This document shows positions 1 to 6,395 of a DNA stretch of 18,723 nucleotides, in pieces. The stretch is from CAXSDR01 sp964236445 (GTDB lineage: Bacteria > Actinomycetota > Actinomycetes > Motilibacterales > Motilibacteraceae): NCBI GenBank assembly GCA_964236445.1, contig CAXSDR010000081.1, positions 1-18,723 on the forward strand. The letters are read 5' to 3'. The notes below the pieces were generated by a model. The model was given only the letters and a program-made list of their open reading frames with translations, was not told where the DNA came from and made no database searches. A program made the translations under genes and the position numbers. Numbering within the stretch: position 1 is the first letter of the stretch; each line of letters opens with the position of its first letter.

Positions 1-232
1 CGGTCTTGCGTGGTGTGTCGTAGTCCGTTGCCATTGACCCGGTCCTCCCCTTGGTGCTGCGCGTTCCTGCGGGCGGGGAACGCTTGAGCCGGGCATTTTG
101 TGCCCGACCGAACCGCAGATGGTGCCACAGATTCATGTCGTCCAACCCCCGACCGCATTGCGTGTCGGTACCTACCCGGACCCCCGGTTCGGCTGGCACA
201 CGATCGCGCGCGGCCCGTGAGAAGGTCGACCC
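1..232. other. Upstream flank, no gene seen
   Basis: No convincing coding frame, RNA gene or strong promoter was recognised in this stretch. Short open frames here lack ribosome binding sites and family resemblance. It presumably carries the promoter and leader of the carbonic-anhydrase-like gene starting at 233. Confidence 0.4.
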
Positions 233-751
233 ATGGCCGTCTACGCGCTCGGGAACCTCGTTCCACGCCTCTCGCCCAGGGCCTTCGTGCACCCGATGGC
301 CGTGGTGATCGGCGATGTGGAGATCGGCGAGGAAACCACCGTCTGGCCCTGCGCGGTCCTGCGTGGCGACTACGGGCCGATCCGCGTCGGTGAACGCACC
401 TCCGTGCAGGACGGTGCTGTGCTGCATGTCACGGGTGAGCACTCGACCACCATCGGCTCCGACTGCGTGATCGGTCACCTCGCCCACCTGGAGGGATGCG
501 TCGTCGAGGACGGGTGCCTCGTGGGCTCGGGCTCCGTCGTGCTGCCCGGTGCGCACATCGGGCACGGCGCGCTCGTCGGCGCGGGTGCGGTCGTCGCGCC
601 CGGGTTGCGGGTGCCATCGCGGGCCATGGCGCTCGGGGTGCCCGCCCGCGTGCGCCCGGACGCCGTGGCCGAGGGCGCGTTCGCCGACAACGTGACGCGC
701 TATGTGGAGAACGGGCGGCGCTACGTCGGCGAGCTGCGCCGGCTCGACTGA
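233..751 (+). CDS. Gamma-carbonic anhydrase-like hexapeptide-repeat protein
   Basis: A 172-residue left-handed beta-helix protein of the gamma-carbonic anhydrase/YrdA family, which form trimers with metal sites between subunits and, in active members, hydrate CO2. Visible family residues are R44 and D46 (RGD), Q59-D60 (SVQDG), H65 (VLH) and H82 (GH). Hexapeptide turns of the I-G-x-x-x-x-V type run from about residue 25 to 130, and a helical C-terminus follows. The position five residues after H82, normally the third metal-binding histidine, is E87, with an extra His at 85. I believe a GHxAHLEGC form recurs among actinobacterial homologues, so this may be a subgroup feature. The ATG at 233 has GAAGG about 8 nt upstream. 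It could be a catalytically silent paralogue or an acyltransferase-like relative. Confidence 0.88.
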   Translation: MAVYALGNLVPRLSPRAFVHPMAVVIGDVEIGEETTVWPCAVLRGDYGPIRVGERTSVQDGAVLHVTGEHSTTIGSDCVIGHLAHLEGCVVEDGCLVGSGSVVLPGAHIGHGALVGAGAVVAPGLRVPSRAMALGVPARVRPDAVAEGAFADNVTRYVENGRRYVGELRRLD

Positions 752-828
752 CGGGGCGCAGCCCACGACTCGTTGCCTGGTGTCAGGCTCGAGGCGCACG
801 GGAGAGGCGAACCACCTGGCGCGTGTGC

Positions 829-1215
829 TCAGGGGACGGCGTCGAACGGGACGGCGTCGAACGCGGCGCGCGCCGCGGTGATGTCGTCCATGCTCTCGTA
901 GGCCCACGTCCGGATGCCGCGGATCTGCACGGCCAACCCGTGGCCCAGTTCGGTCAGGCTGTACTCCACGCGGGCGGGAACGCTCGCGTAGACCTCACGG
1001 TGGACGAGTCCGTCTCGCTCCAACGCTCGTAGCGTCTGCGTCAGCATCTTCTGGCTGACGCCGACCACTGCTCGCTGAACCTCACGGAAGCGCAGCGTCT
1101 CTTGCTCGAGTGCATACAGGACGAGAAGGCTCCACCTGTTGCCGATGCGCGTGATGACTTCCCGCGTCGGACACGCCTCGGCCAGCACATCGAAGCGGCC
1201 GTCAGCAGACGCCAT
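829..1215 (-). CDS. HxlR-family winged-helix transcriptional regulator
   Basis: A 128-residue HxlR/DUF24-type DNA-binding protein. The family signature is visible from residue 15: CPTREV, then IGNRWSLLVLYAL, the recognition-helix region VSQKMLTQTLRALERDGLV (53-71) and the wing VPARVEYSLTELG (79-91). C15 sits where redox- or electrophile-sensing members of this family (YodB, QorR) carry their reactive cysteine. The gene is divergent from an MDR oxidoreductase starting 162 bp away, a common arrangement in which the regulator represses the quinone/aldehyde reductase and is inactivated by thiol modification. The start at 1215 has AAGGTGG just upstream. The C-terminus ends in FDAVP repeated twice, encoded by a 15-bp tandem duplication at 833-862. 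Confidence 0.93.
   Translation of the reverse strand: MASADGRFDVLAEACPTREVITRIGNRWSLLVLYALEQETLRFREVQRAVVGVSQKMLTQTLRALERDGLVHREVYASVPARVEYSLTELGHGLAVQIRGIRTWAYESMDDITAARAAFDAVPFDAVP
833..862. repeat. 15-bp tandem duplication inside HxlR 3' end
   Basis: The unit GGGACGGCGTCGAAC occurs twice back to back. It adds five residues (FDAVP) to the C-terminus in frame, so the regulator is not disrupted. Confidence 0.9.
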
Positions 1216-1275
1216 GTGACCACCTTGACCGTTGCCGCATCCGCGTTCCCCTCCGTGCTCACCTCTGGGTCATCG

Positions 1276-1293
1276 AGGCACAAATTAGTGCCT
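1276..1293. promoter_or_regulatory. Candidate HxlR operator palindrome
   Basis: AGGCAC-aaatta-GTGCCT is a perfect 6-bp inverted repeat around an AT-rich 6-bp centre, midway between the divergent HxlR and oxidoreductase genes. Symmetric sites of this size with an AT-rich core suit a dimeric winged-helix regulator. That it is the site for this HxlR protein is inference. Confidence 0.55.
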
Positions 1294-1298
1294 TCTTC

Positions 1299-1314
1299 CG
1301 CGTCGGGTGACGCG
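1299..1314. promoter_or_regulatory. GC-rich inverted repeat in divergent intergenic region
   Basis: CGCGTC-gggt-GACGCG forms a perfect 6-bp stem with a 4-nt loop six bases after the candidate operator. It could be a second protein site or a hairpin in the oxidoreductase leader. Its role is unknown. Confidence 0.35.
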
Positions 1315-1377
1315 GGCCCAATGTGGTCCTCGGCAAACGTTCCGCACGACCTACAAAGCAGGTGAGGAGCACCCACC

Positions 1378-2289
1378 ATGCGCGCGATTGTGCCTGATGG
1401 TCACGGTTCGGTGGCGTTCGCGGATGTCCCCGAGCCCGTCTGTGTCGCCGGTGACGTCGTGGTCGCGGTCGAGGCTTTCTCGGTCAACCGCGGAGAGACG
1501 TTCCTGCTGGAGGCGCCGGCGTCCAGCTGGCGGCCGGGAAAAGACGTGGCCGGGACCGTCATCGCGACGGGTCCAGATGCGGTCGTCTCCGTCGGCGAGC
1601 GAGTGGTCGCCCACCCAGAACACTCCGGCTGGGCGCAGCGGGTCGCCGTGTCCGCGCAGCGCGTCGCGCGCCTGCCGGACGGTCTACCGACGGTCATCGC
1701 CGCCGCGCTGCCCCTGGCTGGGCTGACGGCGCTGCGACTGGTCCGCGCAGCTGGGGACCTCGTCGGCCGGACCGTGCTGTTCGACGGCGCGTCCGGAGGC
1801 GTCGGGCACTACTTCGTGGAACTGGCGGCGGCACACGGTGCATGCGTGACTGTCGTGTCGCGGTCGCCGGGGAGGAGCTGGCGTCTGCTGGAGCTCGGTG
1901 CCGACCGAGCCCTGTCGACCATCTCCGAAGCCACCGATTCCTACGACCTCGTGATCGAGTCCGTCGGAGGCGACGACTTGGCGGCCGCGTGGCAGCGCCT
2001 GCGTCCCCGCGGCACCTTGATCTGGATGGGACAGGCGAGCCGGCGACCCCCGACCATCGACTTCTTCGACTGGACCGGGGGGTCCAGCGCCACCTTGCGA
2101 AAGTTCCTGTATTCCGATGACCCCACGCCGGTCGCGAGCGACCTGGCAACTCTCGTGCGACTCGCGGCAACGGGTCGACTGCATCCGGAGGTCGGCACTC
2201 TCGTCGACTGGAGCTGCACTGCCGATGTCATCGGCGCTCTGCGTGCTCGCCGCGTCCGCGGGAACGCCGTCTTGGAGGTCACCCCGTGA
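1378..2289 (+). CDS. Zinc-independent MDR / quinone-oxidoreductase-like protein
   Basis: A 303-residue medium-chain dehydrogenase/reductase of the NADPH:quinone oxidoreductase type. The N-terminal GroES-like domain carries SVNRGE (35-40), RPGKDVAGTV (52-61) and VGERVVAHPEHSGWAQ (72-87). The Rossmann domain carries the dinucleotide-binding turn GASGGVGHY (137-145) and the later VIESVGGDDL. No structural or catalytic zinc cysteine cluster is visible, so an NADPH-dependent quinone or enone reductase is likely. The ATG at 1378 follows GAGGAG with about 8 nt spacing. Divergence from the HxlR gene suggests control by that repressor in response to electrophiles. Length is slightly short for the family but complete from start to stop. 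Confidence 0.9.
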   Translation: MRAIVPDGHGSVAFADVPEPVCVAGDVVVAVEAFSVNRGETFLLEAPASSWRPGKDVAGTVIATGPDAVVSVGERVVAHPEHSGWAQRVAVSAQRVARLPDGLPTVIAAALPLAGLTALRLVRAAGDLVGRTVLFDGASGGVGHYFVELAAAHGACVTVVSRSPGRSWRLLELGADRALSTISEATDSYDLVIESVGGDDLAAAWQRLRPRGTLIWMGQASRRPPTIDFFDWTGGSSATLRKFLYSDDPTPVASDLATLVRLAATGRLHPEVGTLVDWSCTADVIGALRARRVRGNAVLEVTP

Positions 2290-2361
2290 TGCAAGCGATG
2301 AGCGTACGGCGGCCAGCATCACCCCGAGCCGATGGCGTGACTACCTCATCTGCGGTGCGTC

Positions 2362-3075
2362 TCACCCTGCAGACTGGCTCCGCGACCCCTTCGCCTCCAG
2401 GGTGCTTCCCGCCTTCACGAGGCCCGACTGGTAGGCGAGGACGACGGCTTGCGTCCGGTCTCGGCAGCCGCTCTTCATCAGGACGCGTGCGACGTGTGTC
2501 TTGACCGTCGCCTCGCTGAGAACGAGCCGGTCGCTGATCTCGTTGTTGGAGAGCCCGTACGCCATCAGCTCCAACACCTCGCGCTCGCGAGGAGTCAGCC
2601 GCTCGAGCGCATCACCGGCATGCAACACGGCCGTCGGGAGCAAGGTGAGCGCGTTGATCACCTTCCTGGCGATGCGAGGGTCGAGCCAAGCCTCACCCTC
2701 GGCTATCCGCCGGACGGCGGCCGTCAGGTCCTCGGGCGCCGCTTGCTTGAGGAGGAACCCGCTGGCTCCCGCCCGTAGGGCGCCATGGATGGCATCGTCC
2801 TCGTCGAAGGTCGTGACGGTGAGGACCCGCGTGAGCCTGCCGTCACGTCGCGACTGCTCCTCTGCGAGGATCCGTTCGGTCGCAGCCACCCCGTCGAGCA
2901 CCGGCATCCGCAGATCCATGACGACGACGTCGGGGTGCAACGCGCGAACCAGTTCCACGGCTTCGAGACCGTTCGACGCTTCACCGACGACGTGCAGGTC
3001 CGGTGCGACCTCCAGGAGCATGGCGATGCCCGCCCGCACGAGGGGCTCGTCATCCGCTACGACGACTGTCGTCAT
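2362..3075 (-). CDS. NarL/LuxR-family response regulator
   Basis: A 237-residue two-component response regulator. The receiver domain shows D8-D9, the phosphoacceptor D54 (VVMDLRMPVLDG), the switch Thr region TVTTFDEDD and K110 (FLLKQAAPEDL). The C-terminal LuxR helix-turn-helix spans about 158-220 (LTPREREVLELMAYGLSNNE, then ATVKTHVARVL). It closely resembles LiaR/DesR-type actinobacterial regulators paired with HisKA_3 kinases. Its ATG overlaps by 4 nt (ATGA) the stop of an upstream frame that looks like a kinase remnant. An intact kinase of the same family lies at 5017-6270 on the other strand, and whether they are partners is not shown. The target genes are unknown. Confidence 0.95.
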   Translation of the reverse strand: MTTVVVADDEPLVRAGIAMLLEVAPDLHVVGEASNGLEAVELVRALHPDVVVMDLRMPVLDGVAATERILAEEQSRRDGRLTRVLTVTTFDEDDAIHGALRAGASGFLLKQAAPEDLTAAVRRIAEGEAWLDPRIARKVINALTLLPTAVLHAGDALERLTPREREVLELMAYGLSNNEISDRLVLSEATVKTHVARVLMKSGCRDRTQAVVLAYQSGLVKAGSTLEAKGSRSQSAG

Positions 3076-3245
3076 GAGGCGCGCGCTCCGTCGGTCGACT
3101 GCTCGGCCGCCACGCGCGCCTGGACATTGGTCAGGCCGGCGCGCAGGACCTGGTACGCAGCTGGGTCTACGGCTGGACCGGAAGTCTGTGGTGTGCCCGA
3201 GACCTCGACCACGAAGACGGTCAGCAGGGGAGCGGCGACTGTCGG
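3072..3245 (-). pseudogene. Remnant of a HisKA_3-type sensor histidine kinase
   Basis: This frame ends four bases inside the response regulator start (ATGA), the junction expected of a kinase-regulator operon. Its last residues include VEVSGTP, then AVDPAAYQVLRAGLTNV. These match the stretch just before and including the N-box of NarL-type kinases (usually AVxLAAYRxVQEALTNVxxHA). After LTNV the remaining ATPase motifs (DDGxG, GxGLxGM) are absent, and the frame passes directly to a hydrophilic tail AAEQSTDG and the stop. Upstream of about 3245 the frame has no kinase resemblance and runs into a terminator hairpin. I read this as an internally deleted leftover of the regulator's original kinase. 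I saw nothing else in 3246-3514 apart from probable promoter space. Confidence 0.6.
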
Positions 3246-3514
3246 CGGCACGTTGCGGACGTCGGTGCCCCTGGGGTCCGCACCGGAACGAAGCATCATC
3301 CAGATCGTGTCAGGATCTGGGCCGGTCCGGTGGCAGAACCACGAAAGCATTATGCGAAGTCGGCGGTCACCGGACGTCCGCGGCTGCGACAACGTGCTTC
3401 CATGCAACGCCGCACGTCGCATGTCGCAGTTCCGACGTGCAAACCGCCGTCCGTGGCGGGCGATCGGCCACGCCGTGACTGCACTGCTTCCGGCTGCTTT
3501 GCCGATGCGACGCA

Positions 3515-3575
3515 GCGCTCCGTTCGCCTGCGCAGCAAGTGCAGCAAGTGCAGCAAGTGCAGCCGAACGGAGCGC
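3515..3575 (-). terminator. Long hairpin terminator with triple repeat in its loop
   Basis: GCGCTCCGTTCG at 3515-3526 is perfectly complementary to CGAACGGAGCGC at 3564-3575. After one mismatch the stem continues with CTGC/GCAG. It starts ten bases after the stop of the secreted-protein gene on the minus strand, the position of a rho-independent terminator. There is no downstream T tract, which is common for actinobacterial terminators. The loop contains three exact copies of a 9-mer. Confidence 0.7.
3532..3558. repeat. Three tandem 9-bp repeats (GCAGCAAGT)
   Basis: Three uninterrupted copies of GCAGCAAGT, followed by a partial fourth (GCAGC), fill the loop of the hairpin at 3515-3575. They are likely a slippage expansion. 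Confidence 0.9.
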
Positions 3576-3584
3576 CATGCCGGT

Positions 3585-4010
3585 TCAGCGTGCGCTGACG
3601 ACGGCTGTCAGCGACTCGGCAAACGGAATGGCGAACGGCGCAACGACGCCGCCTTGCCTGAACGGCTCGTAGACCGTGGACGGGCACGTTGCGTCGGTGA
3701 GCGCGCACGCCGTCGGCAGGTCATGGCTGATCCGTCCGACGACATAACCACCGGGAGCCGTCCAGGTAAGGACGACCTTCAGTCGACAGCCGGCGAAGAG
3801 ATAGGACGAGTGCACCGTGGAGTTGATGGTCACGACGTTGTCGGCACGGCTCCAGGAAGCGTCGGAGTAGCCCGAGCATGCACCGCCCTTGGCGGCGTTG
3901 GCGACCAGGGTGGGATCCGTGGTGGCTGCCTGGGCCGGGGCCGCTGCCACGCCAATGGCGAAGGCAGTGCCGAGACCGGTGACGGCGAGGCCGCGCAGAA
4001 GGGTATTCAT
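3585..4010 (-). CDS. Small secreted four-cysteine protein, unknown function
   Basis: A 141-residue protein with a clear Sec signal peptide: a short Arg-containing N-terminus, the hydrophobic core LAVTGLGTAFAIGVAAA, and an AQA-A cleavage motif at about residue 28/29. The mature part of about 113 residues is Ser/Thr/Val-rich with four cysteines (45, 75, 102, 109), enough for two disulfides, and contains LTWTAPGGYVVGR. No known domain was recognised. The ATG at 4010 was chosen because AGGAG lies 6 nt upstream and the signal peptide begins there. The in-frame sequence further upstream is unlike a protein start. It is monocistronic, ending at the hairpin 3515-3575. Its place between two signalling genes may mean regulation by them, which is inference. 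Confidence 0.85.
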   Translation of the reverse strand: MNTLLRGLAVTGLGTAFAIGVAAAPAQAATTDPTLVANAAKGGACSGYSDASWSRADNVVTINSTVHSSYLFAGCRLKVVLTWTAPGGYVVGRISHDLPTACALTDATCPSTVYEPFRQGGVVAPFAIPFAESLTAVVSAR

Positions 4011-4417
4011 AAGGAACTCCTCTTGTGAGTGGTGCCACGAGCACCGGAATATTCGTCGGAAGCCGCTGCGACTGGCCGCCGGCGGTGAGGCCGCTGCGCC
4101 CAGATGCAGGCCCGACAGTCGTTGGCAGTGATGATGTTGCGCCTGAAGAGGTGCTGGTGGCGTCCGTCTATGACGGTCTGTCACGTACCGCATTCGAGGT
4201 ATCCCGTCGTAGGCGCGCGTACCCCCTGAGACGGATAGACCGAGCACTGGCTGCGCTCCCCGCCATGAATCGCTCAGCCGGGTCGTGGTCAATTTGCCAT
4301 CGTCAAGAACGACTCGGCTCCGAGCCCGTCCTTTCCTGATGGGGTAGACAGCCAGGAGCAACAGGAGGATCGTCGGGCCTCGACCTGATCATGAAGTCCA
4401 ACACGTCGAGGTGCCGC
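4011..4417. other. Divergent intergenic region with possible degenerate peptide frame
   Basis: About 400 bp separate the secreted-protein gene (minus) from the unrecognised gene at 4418 (plus), so promoters for both should lie here. No convincing -35/-10 pair was found. A short plus-strand frame, ATG 4265 to stop 4339, encodes SWSICH at 4283-4300. The same hexapeptide occurs near the C-terminus of the next gene. No ribosome binding site supports that frame as a gene. Confidence 0.4.
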
Positions 4418-5014
4418 ATGGTCGAACCGCACGAACAGGTATTCGTCTCACTGCAAGATCGTGATGCAGACGACGACGCGTGTGGCCATCGAGGTGTCGG
4501 GGTGCTCCTGGAACCCGACCTCGTTGCCATGCGACACGTGCCGCGGGGTCTGATCGACGGGTCTCTCGACGCGGAAGTGCTGGTGACCTTTGTGCCGCCG
4601 CGGCCCGGCACGGTCAGCCGGTCGATCCCCAAGCTCGTTTGGCTGTCCAAGCCCGTGCCAGCAGAAAGTAAGACGCCACCGGCGGATCTCATCGTGTTCC
4701 TGACCCTGCCCGTCGATACAGGACTGCCCCCATTCCTCGAACGGGACCTCACGCTGGCCGACGTCGAGGCGGCGCTGGCCGCATCGCCAGACGACCCATG
4801 GATCGGGCTAGAGGGCGCCGGGATCGTTCCTCGTGACCTACCGGCGAACCCGCCAGCCGGCCTCTTCGCCGCTCTGCCAGACGTTGAAGCCGAGCAACGA
4901 CGCCTGCGGGTCGATACGACTCAGAAGAACAACCCGTCATGGAGCATCTGCCACATCATTGGTCGGTGTCTTCTGCCTTCGGAGGCGGCTGAGCGCCGCA
5001 CACAGAACGGCTAG
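4418..5014 (+). CDS. Unrecognised protein, weakly trypsin-like N-terminal half
   Basis: A 198-residue soluble protein with actinobacterial codon bias. I do not recognise a family with confidence. Residues 22-41 (CGHRGVGVLLEPDLVAMRHV) resemble the chymotrypsin-fold stretch around the catalytic histidine (GxLLxPDLVLTAAHC), with H40 aligned. ADLIVFLTLPV (89-99) resembles the strand around the catalytic Asp. No GDSGG serine motif follows, so it would not be an active trypsin. The C-terminus holds SWSICHIIGRC (174-184) with two cysteines. The start at 4418 is preferred over the ATG at 4391 because GAGGTG lies 6 nt upstream of it. The stop is two bases before the GTG of the histidine kinase, so the two are probably co-transcribed and translationally coupled. 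An accessory or sensor partner of the kinase is possible. Confidence 0.65.
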   Translation: MVEPHEQVFVSLQDRDADDDACGHRGVGVLLEPDLVAMRHVPRGLIDGSLDAEVLVTFVPPRPGTVSRSIPKLVWLSKPVPAESKTPPADLIVFLTLPVDTGLPPFLERDLTLADVEAALAASPDDPWIGLEGAGIVPRDLPANPPAGLFAALPDVEAEQRRLRVDTTQKNNPSWSICHIIGRCLLPSEAAERRTQNG

Positions 5015-5016
5015 CG

Positions 5017-6270
5017 GTGCGGGAACGAATACGCCTATGGGCTCGAAGCCGCTCGACCGAGCCGCTGATCCTGCTCTCTGTCGCAGTCATCGACCTCGGC
5101 CTGTTCACCAGTGTGCGACCCGGACTGGATCCGACCCGCGGCCTGTCCGGACTCGTGCTCCCAGCTTTCGCCATGCCGCTCTACGAGGTGGCGGGCTGCT
5201 GCCTTCTGCTAGGCCGTCGCCGTGCCCCAAGCCTCGTGCTCGGGGCGGTCACAGTCCACGCGATTCTTGGACCGGTGCTGGTGGGGTTGCGTCCAACCGG
5301 TGGTCTGCTGGTTGCGATCTTCGCCGTGGCGGCAACTCAGTCCTGGGGCTGGCTGGCAGTGGGCATGCTGGTGGCACTGGCACCCGCCGCAACCGCGGCC
5401 GCGGCCGAGATGCATACCAGCCCGGACGAGAGCGGCCCCGTGACTGCCGTGGCGATCGGATCCTTCTATGTTGTGCTCCAAATGACATCGGCCGCGCTCG
5501 GAAGGTGGTCCCGCCGCCGCGAAATCGCTCACGCCCGGGATGTGATCAGGCTGCAGGAGCAGTCAGCGATCGCAGCGGAACAAGCGCTTTCGAGGGAAAG
5601 ACAACGGCTGGCGCGCGAGTTGCACGACATCGTCGCTCACTCGGTCACCGTCATGCTGCTACAGGCAGCGGGAGCTCGTGGCCTTATGACGAAGGACCCC
5701 GAGCGGGCGGCGAAGTCGCTGCGACACATCGAGGTCATGGGCGGGCAAGCGGTGGACGAGCTGCGCCGCATGCTCGGGCTCCTGGCACCTGAGGAGGACA
5801 TATCGCTCAATGGTGGGAAACCTGAAGTCCTCGACCTGTCGACGCTGGCCAGCGTCCCGGGCGTCGTCGCAAGCGCCCGCGCCGCCGGACTGGACGTGTC
5901 ACTTACAGAAACAGGCAGTCGGTTCACGATTGACCCGAGCGTGGAACACACGACGGTGCGCGTGATACAGGAGGGCCTCACGAACGTCGTACGCCACGTA
6001 GGACAGGCGGCGTCCGTGCAAGTCTGCTTGTCCTGGGAGTCGACGCGGCTCCGCGTGGAGGTTGTGGACGACGGCCGTGGGGAGCCACCCGAGGCATTGT
6101 CCGGGTTGTCGACCGGGCATGGCCTGATTGGCCTGACCCAACGTGTGTCCGTCGTAGGCGGTCACCTCGAGACGGCTGCCCTTCCGCGAGGCGGCTTCCG
6201 CCTGACGGCCGTACTGCCTGCTGCTGCAAACCAGGAGACTCGACTCGTCGCAACGGAACTCGTGCGCTAG
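5017..6270 (+). CDS. Membrane sensor histidine kinase, HisKA_3 (NarL-type)
   Basis: A 417-residue kinase. Several hydrophobic segments lie between about 16 and 160 (including PLILLSVAVIDLGLF, GLLVAIFAVAATQSWGWLAV and TAVAIGSFYVVLQM), so it is a polytopic membrane sensor with little extracellular domain. The dimerisation/phosphoacceptor motif RQRLARELHDIVAHSV gives H203. The ATPase domain has the N-box VIQEGLTNVVRHV (316-328), G1 DDGRG (351-355) and G2 GHGLIGL (367-373), all intact. The start is GTG 5017 with no nearby ribosome binding site. The preceding gene ends at 5014, which suggests coupling. No response regulator is adjacent on the same strand. The NarL-type regulator at 2362-3075 is the nearest candidate partner. 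Phosphotransfer should go to a LuxR-type regulator. Confidence 0.93.
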   Translation: MRERIRLWARSRSTEPLILLSVAVIDLGLFTSVRPGLDPTRGLSGLVLPAFAMPLYEVAGCCLLLGRRRAPSLVLGAVTVHAILGPVLVGLRPTGGLLVAIFAVAATQSWGWLAVGMLVALAPAATAAAAEMHTSPDESGPVTAVAIGSFYVVLQMTSAALGRWSRRREIAHARDVIRLQEQSAIAAEQALSRERQRLARELHDIVAHSVTVMLLQAAGARGLMTKDPERAAKSLRHIEVMGGQAVDELRRMLGLLAPEEDISLNGGKPEVLDLSTLASVPGVVASARAAGLDVSLTETGSRFTIDPSVEHTTVRVIQEGLTNVVRHVGQAASVQVCLSWESTRLRVEVVDDGRGEPPEALSGLSTGHGLIGLTQRVSVVGGHLETAALPRGGFRLTAVLPAAANQETRLVATELVR

Positions 6271-6395
6271 AACCGGCGGGGCACACGAGCCACCCGACCT
6301 GCTGGAGTGCAGCGAGCACCGCCAGAAAGGTCGAGGCCGCTGACCTTAATCGATCGAGACGCTGGCTCCTCCGCCGCTGCCGAGGGCAGGGGCGC

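Noticed and set aside
3532..3558. Short tandem repeats as a CRISPR or iteron array
   Set aside because: There are only three 9-bp units with no spacers, located inside a terminator loop. No cas or replication gene is nearby.
3246..3578. Alanine-rich N-terminus of the frame leading into the kinase remnant (ALAALAALAAQ-like)
   Set aside because: It is simply a translation of the terminator hairpin and its 9-bp repeats, with no ribosome binding site. Only the last part resembles a kinase.
4303..4752. Minus-strand 149-codon frame opposite the unknown gene
   Set aside because: It is Arg/Ser/Pro-rich shadow composition typical of the antisense of GC-rich coding DNA. The plus frame has a better codon pattern and context.
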